From Sphingobacteriaceae bacterium (GTDB taxonomy: Bacteria > Bacteroidota > Bacteroidia > Sphingobacteriales > Sphingobacteriaceae), in assembly GCA_947459195.1 (NCBI GenBank), contig CANHCS010000001.1, positions 1 to 64,000 of the forward strand: a stretch of 64,000 nt of DNA, written 5' to 3'. The translations under genes were made by a program, and so were the position numbers. A model generated the notes under the pieces. That model was not told the DNA's origin and searched no databases. It was given only the letters and a program-made list of their open reading frames with translations. Shown here piece by piece: positions 18,448 through 26,748 of the stretch (position 1 is the first letter of the stretch; every line of letters begins with the position of its first letter).

Positions 18448-19494
18448 TTATTGTTTTTTTACTGCCAACTGACCGCAGGCTGCATCGATGTCTTTTCCGC
18501 GGCTGCGCCTGATATTGGTGATGATGCCTTTGCTCCTGAGGTATTCGGCAAAGACTTCTATTTTATCGATGGCCGCATTTTGGAAAGCGGCAAAAGAAAT
18601 TGGGTTATACTCGATGATGTTCACTTTGCAAGGAACGTGCTTGCAGAAGCGGGCCAGTTCCTCCGCATCCGAAATTTCATCATTAAAATCGTTGAAAACG
18701 ATGTACTCGTAGGTTACCGGATTCTTTGTCTTAGCATAATAATATTTCAATGCTTCGGCCAAAGCCTTGAGGCTGTTCTGCTCATTGATGGGCATGATCT
18801 CGTTCCTTTTCTGATCATTGGCCGCATGCAGAGAGAGCGCCAGGTTGAACTTCACGCCATCATCGCCCAGTTTTTTAATCATTTTGGCAATACCCGCTGT
18901 TGAAACCGTAATGCGCTTATACGACATGTTCAGCCCATCTTCGGCTGTAATTCGTTCAATGGATTTCAACACATTTGCATAATTGAGCAAAGGTTCGCCC
19001 ATGCCCATGTAAACAATATTGCTCAGTGGCAATTGGTAGTTCTCTTCTGCCTGACGGGAGATCAAAACTACTTGATCAAATATTTCATCTGCATTGAGGT
19101 TACGCTTGCGGTCCATGTATCCGGTGGCGCAAAATTTACAGGTTAAACTGCAGCCTACTTGCGAACTGACACAGGCGGTCATTCGCTCGGGAGTCGGAAT
19201 AAGTACGCCCTCAATCAGGTTTTCATCGTATAGCCTGAACGAATTTTTGATGGTCCCATCGGCACTAAATTGAGAGTCATCAACGCGGATATGATTAATC
19301 TGATATTGTTCTTTTAACTTTTCTCTGAGTGCTTTTGGCAGATTGCTCATCTCATCAAAGTGCGTACAAGCCTTGGCCCAAAGCCAGTCGTACAACTGTT
19401 TGGCCCTGAATGCAGGTTCACCCATGGCCTTAAAATGCTCGCTTAAGGCCTCGGGAGACAGACTTCTGATATCTATTTTTGCTGGTTCTGCCAT
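18448..19494 (-). CDS. rlmN: 23S rRNA (adenine-C2)-methyltransferase RlmN (also tRNA)
   Basis: Radical SAM enzyme that methylates A2503 of 23S rRNA and A37 of some tRNAs. The radical SAM motif is GCSLTCKFCATG; the resolving Cys that carries the transient methyl group is in DIDAACGQLA near the C-terminus. GMGEPLLNY and ITVSTAGIA are also family signatures. 348 aa is normal. TAATTTTG (minus strand) ends 7 nt before the ATG, suggesting a leaderless or near-leaderless mRNA. Plus-strand ORFs at 18451..18903 are shadows. Confidence 0.96.
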   Translation of the reverse strand: MAEPAKIDIRSLSPEALSEHFKAMGEPAFRAKQLYDWLWAKACTHFDEMSNLPKALREKLKEQYQINHIRVDDSQFSADGTIKNSFRLYDENLIEGVLIPTPERMTACVSSQVGCSLTCKFCATGYMDRKRNLNADEIFDQVVLISRQAEENYQLPLSNIVYMGMGEPLLNYANVLKSIERITAEDGLNMSYKRITVSTAGIAKMIKKLGDDGVKFNLALSLHAANDQKRNEIMPINEQNSLKALAEALKYYYAKTKNPVTYEYIVFNDFNDEISDAEELARFCKHVPCKVNIIEYNPISFAAFQNAAIDKIEVFAEYLRSKGIITNIRRSRGKDIDAACGQLAVKKQ

Positions 19495-19501
19495 GAGGAG
19501 A

Positions 19502-19509
19502 CAAAATTA
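19502..19509 (-). promoter_or_regulatory. Candidate -7 box for rlmN
   Basis: On the minus strand the bases read TAATTTTG, an exact TAnnTTTG match, 7 nt from the rlmN ATG. No clear -33 box was found at the expected distance. Confidence 0.45.
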
Positions 19510-19530
19510 TCCAATTTTTAAAAATTAACT

Positions 19531-19550
19531 CTATAAAATAATTTTTATAG
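19531..19550. other. Perfect AT palindrome in a divergent promoter region
   Basis: CTATAAAA-TAAT-TTTTATAG: perfect 8-nt arms around a 4-nt centre, between divergent rlmN and the amidohydrolase. Since no gene ends here it is not a terminator; an operator or simply AT-rich promoter DNA are the options. The rest of this 167-bp gap is AT-rich with no other feature that I can support. Confidence 0.4.
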
Positions 19551-19661
19551 TTTAAACGAAACAATTTTCTATTATTTTTGATTATATATTATTATTCCAC
19601 ACCATTCTTTTTAGCGACTGCGACACCTAAGCACGAGTGATGATGTGATAGCTTGAAGATT

Positions 19662-20837
19662 ATGCCGAACTATTTCTCTGCTGATTATGTTTTCCCAGTG
19701 AATACTAAACCTATTCCCAATGGGGTAGTTGCCATTAGTTCACATGGTGAAATTATAGGTGTTTACGAAAAGGACCATCCCGATCTGAAGAATCAGTCTA
19801 TCGAAAAACACAAAGGGATCATCGTTCCCGGATTTGTGAATAGCCACTGCCACCTGGAACTTTCCCACTTAAAGGGAAAAGTTCAACCGAACACAGGATT
19901 GATAGAATTTATCAAAGGTGTTTTAGGACTCAAACAATTCGATCAGGAGGAGGTATTGGCGGCCATGGAAGCTGCCGACGAGGAAATGCAGAAGAATGGG
20001 ATTGTAGCAGTGGGTGATATTTCTAATCACATCCTTTCCAAATCTGTAAAAGAGAAGAGTAAACTATACTATCATACATTTATCGAATTGATTGGGATCA
20101 ATCCCGCTGTAGCGAGAGAGGTATTTCAAAAAGGTTTGAAATTGAAGGAGGAATTTGCGCCCTTGCCCAATTCCATCACCCCGCATGCGCCCTATTCGGT
20201 GAGCAAAGAGCTGATCAAGGAGATTGCCCATTTCGCCATCAAATCAGAAAATATCATCAGTATTCATAACCAGGAAAGTGAGGAGGAAAACAAATTTTTT
20301 AGGTATCGAACTGGAAAATTTTTAGACCTATACGAATTTTTGAAGCAAGATATCAGCTTTTTTAAGCCACAAGCCCGAAATTCACTGCAGACTTTTACGC
20401 CATCCTTCCCTGAAAACCAACGCATTCTTCTCGTACACAATACCTATACCAGCCTGAAGGATCTTTATTTTGTAAAACGTTTCAATCGGGATGTTTACTG
20501 GTGTTTTTGCCCTAAGGCCAATCTCTACATAGAAAACCGCTTGCCCAAGGTAGATTTATTCCTACCTCAGGATTTCCAGCTCACGGTTGGCACCGACAGC
20601 TATGCTTCTAATGACGGACTTTGTGTTTTATCAGAACTAAAGGTGTTACACGAGCATTTCCCTAAATTAGCCTTCAGCGAAACCATTCGTTGGGCCACCC
20701 TCAACGGGGCCAAATTCCTAGGTATTGATAAAACGTTTGGAAGCTTAGAAAAAGGTAAAAAACCCGGTTTAAATCTTATCACTTACACAAACGATCTCCA
20801 ACTGACTCGTAATTCGGGTGTTAAAAAATTAATATAA
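19662..20837 (+). CDS. Amidohydrolase-superfamily deaminase (cytosine deaminase/TrzA-like)
   Basis: 391 aa from ATG 19662; the track uses TTG at 19653, three codons earlier. Metal ligands of the fold are visible: NSHCHLELSHL, HAPYSVS, the His/Glu of IHNQESEEE, and TDSYASND, with the GTDS Asp near the C-terminus. This is the subgroup acting on amino-substituted rings (guanine, S-adenosylhomocysteine, aminodeoxyfutalosine). An aminodeoxyfutalosine deaminase (MqnX) role in menaquinone synthesis is possible but not shown here. The downstream flavoprotein starts 46 nt after the stop. Confidence 0.8.
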   Translation: MPNYFSADYVFPVNTKPIPNGVVAISSHGEIIGVYEKDHPDLKNQSIEKHKGIIVPGFVNSHCHLELSHLKGKVQPNTGLIEFIKGVLGLKQFDQEEVLAAMEAADEEMQKNGIVAVGDISNHILSKSVKEKSKLYYHTFIELIGINPAVAREVFQKGLKLKEEFAPLPNSITPHAPYSVSKELIKEIAHFAIKSENIISIHNQESEEENKFFRYRTGKFLDLYEFLKQDISFFKPQARNSLQTFTPSFPENQRILLVHNTYTSLKDLYFVKRFNRDVYWCFCPKANLYIENRLPKVDLFLPQDFQLTVGTDSYASNDGLCVLSELKVLHEHFPKLAFSETIRWATLNGAKFLGIDKTFGSLEKGKKPGLNLITYTNDLQLTRNSGVKKLI

Positions 20838-20883
20838 GCACGCAATATTTGCGCATTTGGACTGAAAGCTTCAAATTAGACAG

Positions 20884-21828
20884 ATGAATTCAGTCCAAAA
20901 GCTTTTTGGGATTAAATATCCAATCATACAAGCAGGCATGGTTTGGTGCAGTGGCTGGCGCTTGGCAGCAGCGGTTTCGAACGCTGGTGGCTTGGGTCTC
21001 ATTGGGGCGGGTTCCATGTATCCAGAAGTTTTAAGAGAACACATTCGGAAATGTAAACAGGCTACCCAGCAGCCTTTTGGCGTCAATATTCCACTTCTGT
21101 ATCCTGATATAGATCAGTTAATGGAAATTTTGGTGGCGGAAGGCATAAAAATCGTGTTCACATCTGCCGGCAATCCTGCAACCTGGACTCCCTTTTTAAA
21201 AGAGAAAGGGATAATTGTGGTACATGTGGTAGCCAACACGAAATTCGCCATAAAAGCAGCAGAAAGTGGTGTAGATGCAATTGTTGCCGAGGGATTTGAG
21301 GCCGGTGGTCATAACGGCAGGGAAGAAACCACCACCATGTGCCTGGTACCCATGCTCAAAGAAGTAGTAAACTTACCCATCATTGCTGCCGGAGGAATAG
21401 CCAGCGGTAAATCTATGTTGGCGGCATTTGCATTGGGAGCAGATGGCGTGCAAATTGGTTCCCGGTTTGCAGTGACTGAAGAATCTTCGGCACATGAAAA
21501 CTTCAAAAAAGCAATTTTAAATGCTAAAGAAGGCGATACCAAATTGCGCTTGAAATCGCTGGTGCCCGTGCGATTACTCGAAAATGAATTCGCTCTCAAA
21601 GTTGCCGAAGCCGAACAGGCTGGTGCCAGCAGAACTGAATTAGCGACTTTATTGGGACGAGCTCGTGCCAAAAAAGGTATGTTTGAAGGCGACATGAAGG
21701 AGGGAGAATTAGAGATTGGGCAGGTATCGGCCATGCTGGACCGCGTACAACCGGCTGCAGAGATTCTGAACGAAATATGGACCGAATTTTTGTTTGAAAA
21801 ACAACGATTAGCAGATTTAAAACTTTAA
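20884..21828 (+). CDS. Nitronate monooxygenase / FabK-type FMN protein
   Basis: 314-aa TIM-barrel flavoprotein. Signatures: YPIIQAGMVWCSGWRLAAAVSNAGGLGLIG at the N-terminus, AEGFEAGGHNGREET (FMN phosphate and active-site region) and PIIAAGGIASGKSMLAAFALGADGVQIGSRF. Family members either oxidise nitronates or reduce enoyl-ACP (FabK); the short motifs do not separate these. It is 2 nt from acyP and begins a compact plus-strand run. Confidence 0.82.
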   Translation: MNSVQKLFGIKYPIIQAGMVWCSGWRLAAAVSNAGGLGLIGAGSMYPEVLREHIRKCKQATQQPFGVNIPLLYPDIDQLMEILVAEGIKIVFTSAGNPATWTPFLKEKGIIVVHVVANTKFAIKAAESGVDAIVAEGFEAGGHNGREETTTMCLVPMLKEVVNLPIIAAGGIASGKSMLAAFALGADGVQIGSRFAVTEESSAHENFKKAILNAKEGDTKLRLKSLVPVRLLENEFALKVAEAEQAGASRTELATLLGRARAKKGMFEGDMKEGELEIGQVSAMLDRVQPAAEILNEIWTEFLFEKQRLADLKL

Positions 21829-21830
21829 AG

Positions 21831-22115
21831 ATGAAACACCTTCAAGTTAGTGTGTATGGAAAAGTTCAGGGTGTTTTCTTCAGGGCCAGTGCCAAAGCGG
21901 TGGCCGATGTGCTCGGCGTAAAAGGCCTGGTGCTGAATCAGCCGGACGGCAGCGTTTACATAGAAGCAGAAGGCGATGATTTTTCATTAGAAGAGTTTCT
22001 CGATTTTTGTCGTCAGGGGCCTGAAAAAGCCCAGGTGGAAAAAGTAGTGATCAATGAAGCTGAACCGAAAAACTATCGTAATTTTGAAATAAAGAAAAAG
22101 TTAGTTAGCCCCTAA
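21831..22115 (+). CDS. acyP: Acylphosphatase
   Basis: 94-aa small enzyme hydrolysing carboxyl-phosphate bonds. The catalytic Arg is in the loop YGKVQGVFFRAS; the catalytic Asn is in GLVLNQPDGSVYIEAEGD. Begins 2 nt after the flavoprotein gene, so it is co-transcribed. Complete and normal length. Confidence 0.92.
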   Translation: MKHLQVSVYGKVQGVFFRASAKAVADVLGVKGLVLNQPDGSVYIEAEGDDFSLEEFLDFCRQGPEKAQVEKVVINEAEPKNYRNFEIKKKLVSP

Positions 22116-22133
22116 ATCCTTTAGCTTAAGCCT

Positions 22134-23636
22134 TTGTCTACAGCCAGAAAATTTGCCGGTCAAACAGCTATTTACGGAATCAGTACCGTGGTTTCGAGGG
22201 TGCTCAATTTTTTTCTTACCCCGCTTTACGTGAGGGTTTATCCGGCTAAAGCTTATGGTATTTTTACTACGATGTACAGTTGGGCATCTTTGTTGAATGC
22301 CTTGCTCTCTTTTGGTATGGAAACCACTTTTTTCCGATACCTCCATAAGTATGAAAATGATCGCGAAAAGGTATATCAAAATACTTTTTTCAGCATTGCC
22401 TTGCTGACATTTTCATTTTTTCTTTTCGCATTTTGGTTTGTAGATGATATCGCCTTTTGGATGCAGCGTAATCAAGCTGCCTACCAACCCGATTACGCTC
22501 AATACGTAAAGTTTTTCATTTACATCTTGGTAATTGATGCCCTCACCGTTATTCCTTTTGCCAAGTTGAGGGCTGAGGGCCGATCATTGCGCTACGCCGG
22601 ACTCAAGTCTTTGAATGTTTTCTTATTCATCATTTTCAACCTGTTTTTCATTTTTGGAATACCTTATATCCTTGAAAATAATTTGACGGGTGCCGAGTTT
22701 TTTAGCACCTGGTACAGGCCATCCTGGGTAGGTTACGTGTTCATTTCAAATTTATTAGCCAGTGGCATTACCTTTTTATTGCTGAGCCCCGAACTTGCTA
22801 AACTACGTTGGCAAATAGATACTGCTTTGCTCAGAGATATGTACAGTTACAGTTGGCCGGTTTTGGTTGCAAACATTTCCTTTATCATCAATGAAAATAT
22901 TGATAAGATCCTGATCGGGCGTTTACTGCCTGTCAGTATTAGCCAACAGGAAGTGGGTATTTACGGAGCCACTTGTAAACTGGCCATATTTTTAAGCATT
23001 TTTATTCAGGCCTTCCGTTTAGGTGCCGAACCTTTCTTTTTTTCGCATTCCAAAAAAGAGCAAGCCCGTCAGACTTATGCAAAAATTATGCATTATTTCG
23101 TTATTGCGGTTTGTTTGATTTGTATGGGTTTGGTGGCCAATTTGGAGATCCTCAAATATTTCATCCGCGGAAATGCAGAACAACAGCAATTGTATTGGTC
23201 GGGATTACAAGTGGTGCCCATTTTGCTTTTTGCCTACATCAGTTTGGGTATTTATATGAATCTTTCCATCTGGTATAAACTTTCAGACCAAACCCGCTAC
23301 GGATTGTACATTTCGTCAGTTGGAGCCTTGCTCACCATTGGCTTAAACATTTGGTTGGTTCCACAATATAGTTATCTTGCCTCTGCATGGATCACTTTAT
23401 TGGCTTATGCAACCATGATGCTACTTTCTTATTGGTTAGGGCAAAAAAATTATCCCATTCCCTATCCGGTAAAACGTATCGCTGTTTATTTGCTGCTCAC
23501 AGCTTTGATGGTATTCAGCTCTTTTTATTTATTTAAATCAGACCTGCTTGTAGGTAACATATTATTTGCTCTCTTTGTAATCGGAACTTTAATGGCTGAA
23601 CAAAAAGGCATCAGGCAATTATTAAAGCAGCAATAA
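22134..23636 (+). CDS. Polysaccharide/lipid-linked oligosaccharide flippase (MOP superfamily, Wzx-like)
   Basis: 500 aa with 12-14 hydrophobic segments across the chain and the family opening KFAGQTAIYGISTVVSRVLNFFLTPLYVRVY. It probably exports lipid-linked sugars for a surface polysaccharide. The start is TTG at 22134. No glycosyltransferases are adjacent, although rfbA and gmd lie 10 kb away. It ends 3 nt before dut. The minus-strand 22101..22379 ORF is a shadow. Confidence 0.87.
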   Translation: MSTARKFAGQTAIYGISTVVSRVLNFFLTPLYVRVYPAKAYGIFTTMYSWASLLNALLSFGMETTFFRYLHKYENDREKVYQNTFFSIALLTFSFFLFAFWFVDDIAFWMQRNQAAYQPDYAQYVKFFIYILVIDALTVIPFAKLRAEGRSLRYAGLKSLNVFLFIIFNLFFIFGIPYILENNLTGAEFFSTWYRPSWVGYVFISNLLASGITFLLLSPELAKLRWQIDTALLRDMYSYSWPVLVANISFIINENIDKILIGRLLPVSISQQEVGIYGATCKLAIFLSIFIQAFRLGAEPFFFSHSKKEQARQTYAKIMHYFVIAVCLICMGLVANLEILKYFIRGNAEQQQLYWSGLQVVPILLFAYISLGIYMNLSIWYKLSDQTRYGLYISSVGALLTIGLNIWLVPQYSYLASAWITLLAYATMMLLSYWLGQKNYPIPYPVKRIAVYLLLTALMVFSSFYLFKSDLLVGNILFALFVIGTLMAEQKGIRQLLKQQ

Positions 23637-23639
23637 ACA

Positions 23640-24080
23640 ATGACGGTCAAAATCATCAATAAATCGCATCATAGCTTGCCGACTTACGAAACTCCATCGT
23701 CTGCCGGTATGGATCTGAAGGCTTTTGTGGCATCAACCGTTATGCTGAAACCCATGGAACGTCAATTGATTCCGACGGGGATTTATCTCGAATTGCCTAT
23801 TGGTTATGAAGCCCAAATTAGACCCCGCAGTGGTTTGGCTTTAAAATATGGTGTGACGGTACTCAACACGCCGGGTACCATTGATGCCGATTACCGAGGT
23901 GAAATTAAAATCCTTTTGATCAATTTTTCGGACAGTGATTTTTTAATTCAAGATGGTGACCGAATTGCTCAGATGATCATTTCCAAACATGAGAAGGTGG
24001 ATTGGCAAGAAGTAGAAGTGTTAACCGAGACACAAAGAGGAGCCGGCGGTTATGGCCATACCGGTGTATCCAAAAATTAA
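23640..24080 (+). CDS. dut: dUTP diphosphatase
   Basis: Hydrolyses dUTP to dUMP, keeping uracil out of DNA. All five trimeric dUTPase motifs are present: [42 protein letters not shown] and the C-terminal [10 protein letters not shown]. 146 aa is the normal length. Tight spacing on both sides places it in the flippase-dut-DUF4292 operon. Confidence 0.97.
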   Translation: MTVKIINKSHHSLPTYETPSSAGMDLKAFVASTVMLKPMERQLIPTGIYLELPIGYEAQIRPRSGLALKYGVTVLNTPGTIDADYRGEIKILLINFSDSDFLIQDGDRIAQMIISKHEKVDWQEVEVLTETQRGAGGYGHTGVSKN

Positions 24081-24082
24081 GA

Positions 24083-24871
24083 ATGATGAAATTTTTGAAA
24101 CCAATTATTTGTTATCAGCTGCTTTTTGTAGCCCTTCTGTTTACTGCAACTTCCTGCAAAACCAAGAAAATACTGCCTCCGCCAGATAACAGTGCCTTAG
24201 AAAGAGGAAATGCCGAAAAGCTGGCTGCCATCAAACAAGCCCAAGTGGATTTTGATACCTTTTCTATCAAAGCTAAAGCTGAACTCAATTTAGATGGCAA
24301 TAACAATGAGGTGAACATCAATATCAGGATGCAGAAAGATAAAAAGATCTGGATCTCTGTAACTGCATTGGCCGGACTGGAAGCCGCAAGGGTACTTATT
24401 ACGCCTGATAGCATCCATGTTTTAAACCGCTTAGAGAGTATTTACTTAAAGAAGCCTTTTAGTTTTATTCACGAATACACCAATCCGCAAATCAATTTCC
24501 AAACGGTACAAGCCATTTTACTGGCCAACCCCATTGAAGAAGCCATGGTGCAAAAGCCCGATTTTAGCATGCAAAATGAGCAGCTAACTTTATCGGGCAT
24601 TTCGTCTAGTCTTGCCTATCAATTTCAATTCAACGATATTTTAAGGGTTTCCAGCACCTTATTAAAAGATACCCTGAATGCCCAGCAGTTAGAGGTAAAG
24701 TATAGCGACTATTATACGGAAGCATCCAGCCTGGTTCCACACTTATTGAAATTGCAGTCTCAAGCTGGAACTAAATCTATCAAAGCTGAGATGAGATACA
24801 GTAAAATTGAGAAAGATATTTCGATCGATTTCCCCTTCAGTGTTCCTAAAAGATTTTCAGTGAAAAGGTAA
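24083..24871 (+). CDS. DUF4292 lipoprotein
   Basis: The true start is ATG 24083, 2 nt after dut; the track start at 24002 is inside dut. The first residues MMKFLKPIICYQLLFVALLFTATSC form a lipoprotein signal with Cys25. About 262 aa with beta-rich repeats (FSIKAKAELNLDGNNNEVNINIRM) like DUF4292 and LolB/LppX-type lipid-binding folds. A role in outer-membrane lipoprotein or lipid traffic is inference. Its neighbour is the EnvC-like gene. Confidence 0.82.
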   Translation: MMKFLKPIICYQLLFVALLFTATSCKTKKILPPPDNSALERGNAEKLAAIKQAQVDFDTFSIKAKAELNLDGNNNEVNINIRMQKDKKIWISVTALAGLEAARVLITPDSIHVLNRLESIYLKKPFSFIHEYTNPQINFQTVQAILLANPIEEAMVQKPDFSMQNEQLTLSGISSSLAYQFQFNDILRVSSTLLKDTLNAQQLEVKYSDYYTEASSLVPHLLKLQSQAGTKSIKAEMRYSKIEKDISIDFPFSVPKRFSVKR

Positions 24872-24878
24872 TTTTAGA

Positions 24879-24886
24879 TACATTTG
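24879..24886 (+). promoter_or_regulatory. Candidate promoter -7 box for the EnvC-like gene
   Basis: TACATTTG matches TAnnTTTG and ends 4 nt before the ATG; TTTC lies 20 nt upstream (one mismatch to TTTG). Transcription would start at about the ATG, giving a leaderless message. Confidence 0.5.
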
Positions 24887-24890
24887 CGCA

Positions 24891-26135
24891 ATGAGGTGGC
24901 TAATACTTGTTTTGTTTCTTTCTTTTACTGCAACAGCTTTTGGGCAGAGCAGTGCCGAACTCAAACGCCGCAAAGAGGCCTTAAGTCGTGAGATTGAAGA
25001 ACTGAACCGTACCCTCAACAAAACCTCCAGCAGTAAATCCTTATCCCTGAAACAAATCAGGGCTTTGAATGCCAAAATCAGGCTCAGAGAGCAGAAAATA
25101 AGAACTATCAATTCTGAGATCCGTTTATTGGATGATAAAATCAACGAAAATACCCGTACGGTAAATAAGCTGCAATCCGATCTCAATCAATTGAAGAAGG
25201 AATATGCGGAGATGGTTCGATTTGCTTTTAGAAATCAGGGTGCCTACAGTAAACTGATGTTTATTTTTGCTGCTGACAACTTCAATCAGGCTTTTAAGCG
25301 ACTCAAATATTTACAGCAGTTTACCGAGTATCGCAAAAAACAAGCCGGATATATTGAGAACACTCAAAACGATCTGAACTCTCAGATTGTTCAGCTCGAT
25401 AAGAATAAAAAAGAGAAAACCTACCTCTTAACTGACGAGCAGAAAGAAAAACAAACGCTTGGTAAGGAAAAAAATAAGCAAACACAGGTATTAAGCGGAC
25501 TAACCAAGCAAGAGAAGCAACTCAAACAAGAATTAAGCAAAAAACAAAGAGAATCTCTTCAATTGAACAGGGCCCTCCAGGCAGCTATCGCCCGTGAAAT
25601 TGAGGCCGAACGCAAAAAAGCAGAAGATGAAGCCACCAAAACTGAAGCAAGAACAGGTGTGGCTGCCAAGCCGGTAGCCAAAGGCTCCAGTATCTTGTCG
25701 GCAACGCCCGAAGCTGCCAAGCTTTCTGCCGATTTTCTGGGGAATCGTGGCCGCTTGCCTTGGCCGGTGGCCAATGGAAATATCAGCGAAGGTTTTGGCC
25801 GCCACAGTTATGGCGCTAATGTAACCATTCAAAACAATGGGGTGGATATTCAAACTGCACCTGGATCGGCCGTGAGAGCAGTTTTTGGTGGAGAGGTAAG
25901 AAAGGTATTTATGCCACCGGGTAGCTCTACTTATGTGGTGATGATTCGTCATGGAGAGTACTTTACCGCTTATTCCAACCTCAAATCGGTGAGCGTATCG
26001 GCCGGACAAAAAGTAAGTCTCAAACAAACAATCGGTACGGTAGCAACCGATCCGACGGATGGCAGTACCGAGGTGCATTTTGAGCTTTGGAAAGGCGGAA
26101 CCCCGCAGAATCCGACAGGTTGGTTGGCTAATTAA
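24891..26135 (+). CDS. EnvC-like murein hydrolase activator (degenerate M23/LytM domain)
   Basis: 414 aa: signal peptide to about residue 20 (FTATAFGQ), a long coiled coil of about 20-250 rich in Lys, Gln and Glu, and a C-terminal LytM fold (about 285-410, WPVANGNISEGFGRHSYG to GTPQNPTGWL). Active M23 enzymes have H-x3-D where this protein reads NNGVD, so the first metal His is replaced, and only one His remains in the usual HxH (STEVHFEL). This fits an EnvC-type activator of amidases rather than an active endopeptidase. Confidence 0.87.
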   Translation: MRWLILVLFLSFTATAFGQSSAELKRRKEALSREIEELNRTLNKTSSSKSLSLKQIRALNAKIRLREQKIRTINSEIRLLDDKINENTRTVNKLQSDLNQLKKEYAEMVRFAFRNQGAYSKLMFIFAADNFNQAFKRLKYLQQFTEYRKKQAGYIENTQNDLNSQIVQLDKNKKEKTYLLTDEQKEKQTLGKEKNKQTQVLSGLTKQEKQLKQELSKKQRESLQLNRALQAAIAREIEAERKKAEDEATKTEARTGVAAKPVAKGSSILSATPEAAKLSADFLGNRGRLPWPVANGNISEGFGRHSYGANVTIQNNGVDIQTAPGSAVRAVFGGEVRKVFMPPGSSTYVVMIRHGEYFTAYSNLKSVSVSAGQKVSLKQTIGTVATDPTDGSTEVHFELWKGGTPQNPTGWLAN

Positions 26136-26159
26136 ACCCTGTCTTCCATCAAAAAATCT

Positions 26160-26167
26160 TATATTTG
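26160..26167 (+). promoter_or_regulatory. Candidate -7 box for the tatA pair
   Basis: TATATTTG matches TAnnTTTG and lies 14 nt before the first tatA ATG, after the stop of the EnvC-like gene. No convincing -33 element at the expected distance. Confidence 0.45.
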
Positions 26168-26181
26168 CTACATCGTTTAAA

Positions 26182-26457
26182 ATGATGCATAGTTACGTGT
26201 TCTTATTCCTCAACATCGGTACCCCAGAATTAATGTTTATTCTGTTGGCCATTCTATTGTTGTTTGGTGGGAATAAGTTGCCCGAACTTGCTCGTGGTTT
26301 AGGAAAGGGTATTCGAGAGTTTAAAGATGCCTCAGATAATGTTAAACGCGAAATTCATCGCAACATGAATGAAGTGAAACAAAACATCGAGGAATCTGCT
26401 CAGGATTTAAATCCAGACGCCGCTCCCAAGCAACAAGATCAATCATCCTTAAAATAA
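26182..26457 (+). CDS. tatA: TatA/TatB-type twin-arginine translocase subunit (first copy)
   Basis: Pore-forming or accessory component of the Tat exporter. The track start (26059) reads back into the upstream gene; ATG 26182 gives 91 aa with one N-terminal helix (PELMFILLAILLLFGGNKLPELARGLGKGIREFKDA) followed by an amphipathic helix, the TatA hallmark. The longer charged tail could make it the TatB-like member of the pair. The second copy starts 6 nt downstream; tatC is about 21 kb away. Confidence 0.88.
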   Translation: MMHSYVFLFLNIGTPELMFILLAILLLFGGNKLPELARGLGKGIREFKDASDNVKREIHRNMNEVKQNIEESAQDLNPDAAPKQQDQSSLK

Positions 26458-26463
26458 GATATT

Positions 26464-26655
26464 ATGTTCAATTCGATATTTTTAATCGGTTTAGGTACCC
26501 CAGAGTTAATCGGTATATTACTGGTTGTATTATTACTTTTTGGTGGTAAAAAAATTCCTGAATTAATGCGTGGCCTGGGCAAAGGCGTAAAAGAATTCAA
26601 AGACGCAAAAGACGGTTCCACAGAGGCTGCCGAAAAGGAAGAAAAATCTAAATAA
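26464..26655 (+). CDS. tatA: TatA/TatE-type translocase subunit (second copy)
   Basis: 63 aa: the same [40 protein letters not shown] core as its neighbour with a shorter acidic/basic tail. The two are tandem paralogues, probably from a local duplication. In Bacteroidota there is often no separate TatB, and two TatA forms may split the roles; that is inference. Confidence 0.9.
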   Translation: MFNSIFLIGLGTPELIGILLVVLLLFGGKKIPELMRGLGKGVKEFKDAKDGSTEAAEKEEKSK

Positions 26656-26692
26656 TTTATTGAGGAGGATATAAATTTCTCCCTTAGCTTTT

Positions 26693-26713
26693 ATCTCCAA
26701 ACTTGTTGGAGAT
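26693..26713 (+). other. Hairpin after the tatA pair
   Basis: Perfect 8-bp stem ATCTCCAA / TTGGAGAT with a 5-nt loop, about 38 nt after the second tatA stop. No U-run follows, so it is a weak terminator or an mRNA-stability element at best. Confidence 0.4.
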
Positions 26714-26748
26714 CCGGCCATTTTAATCTGATCAAATTATTGAATTAG

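Noticed and set aside
18451-18903. 150-aa plus-strand ORF opposite rlmN
   Set aside because: RlmN is unmistakable on the other strand with all catalytic motifs; this ORF has none.
24002-24082. Upstream starts in the ORF track (e.g. DUF4292 at 24002, tatA at 26059, fabH at 51409, pdxA at 54237)
   Set aside because: They lie inside neighbouring genes or bury a signal peptide; the internal ATG gives the normal family N-terminus.
25533-26078. 181-aa minus-strand ORF opposite the EnvC-like gene
   Set aside because: Sequence is low-complexity antisense of a Lys/Gln-rich coiled coil and the M23 domain; the plus-strand gene explains the region.
26464-26655. Second tatA as a pseudogene or assembly duplication
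   Set aside because: The sequence differs from the first copy at many positions and both frames are intact, so these are real paralogues.
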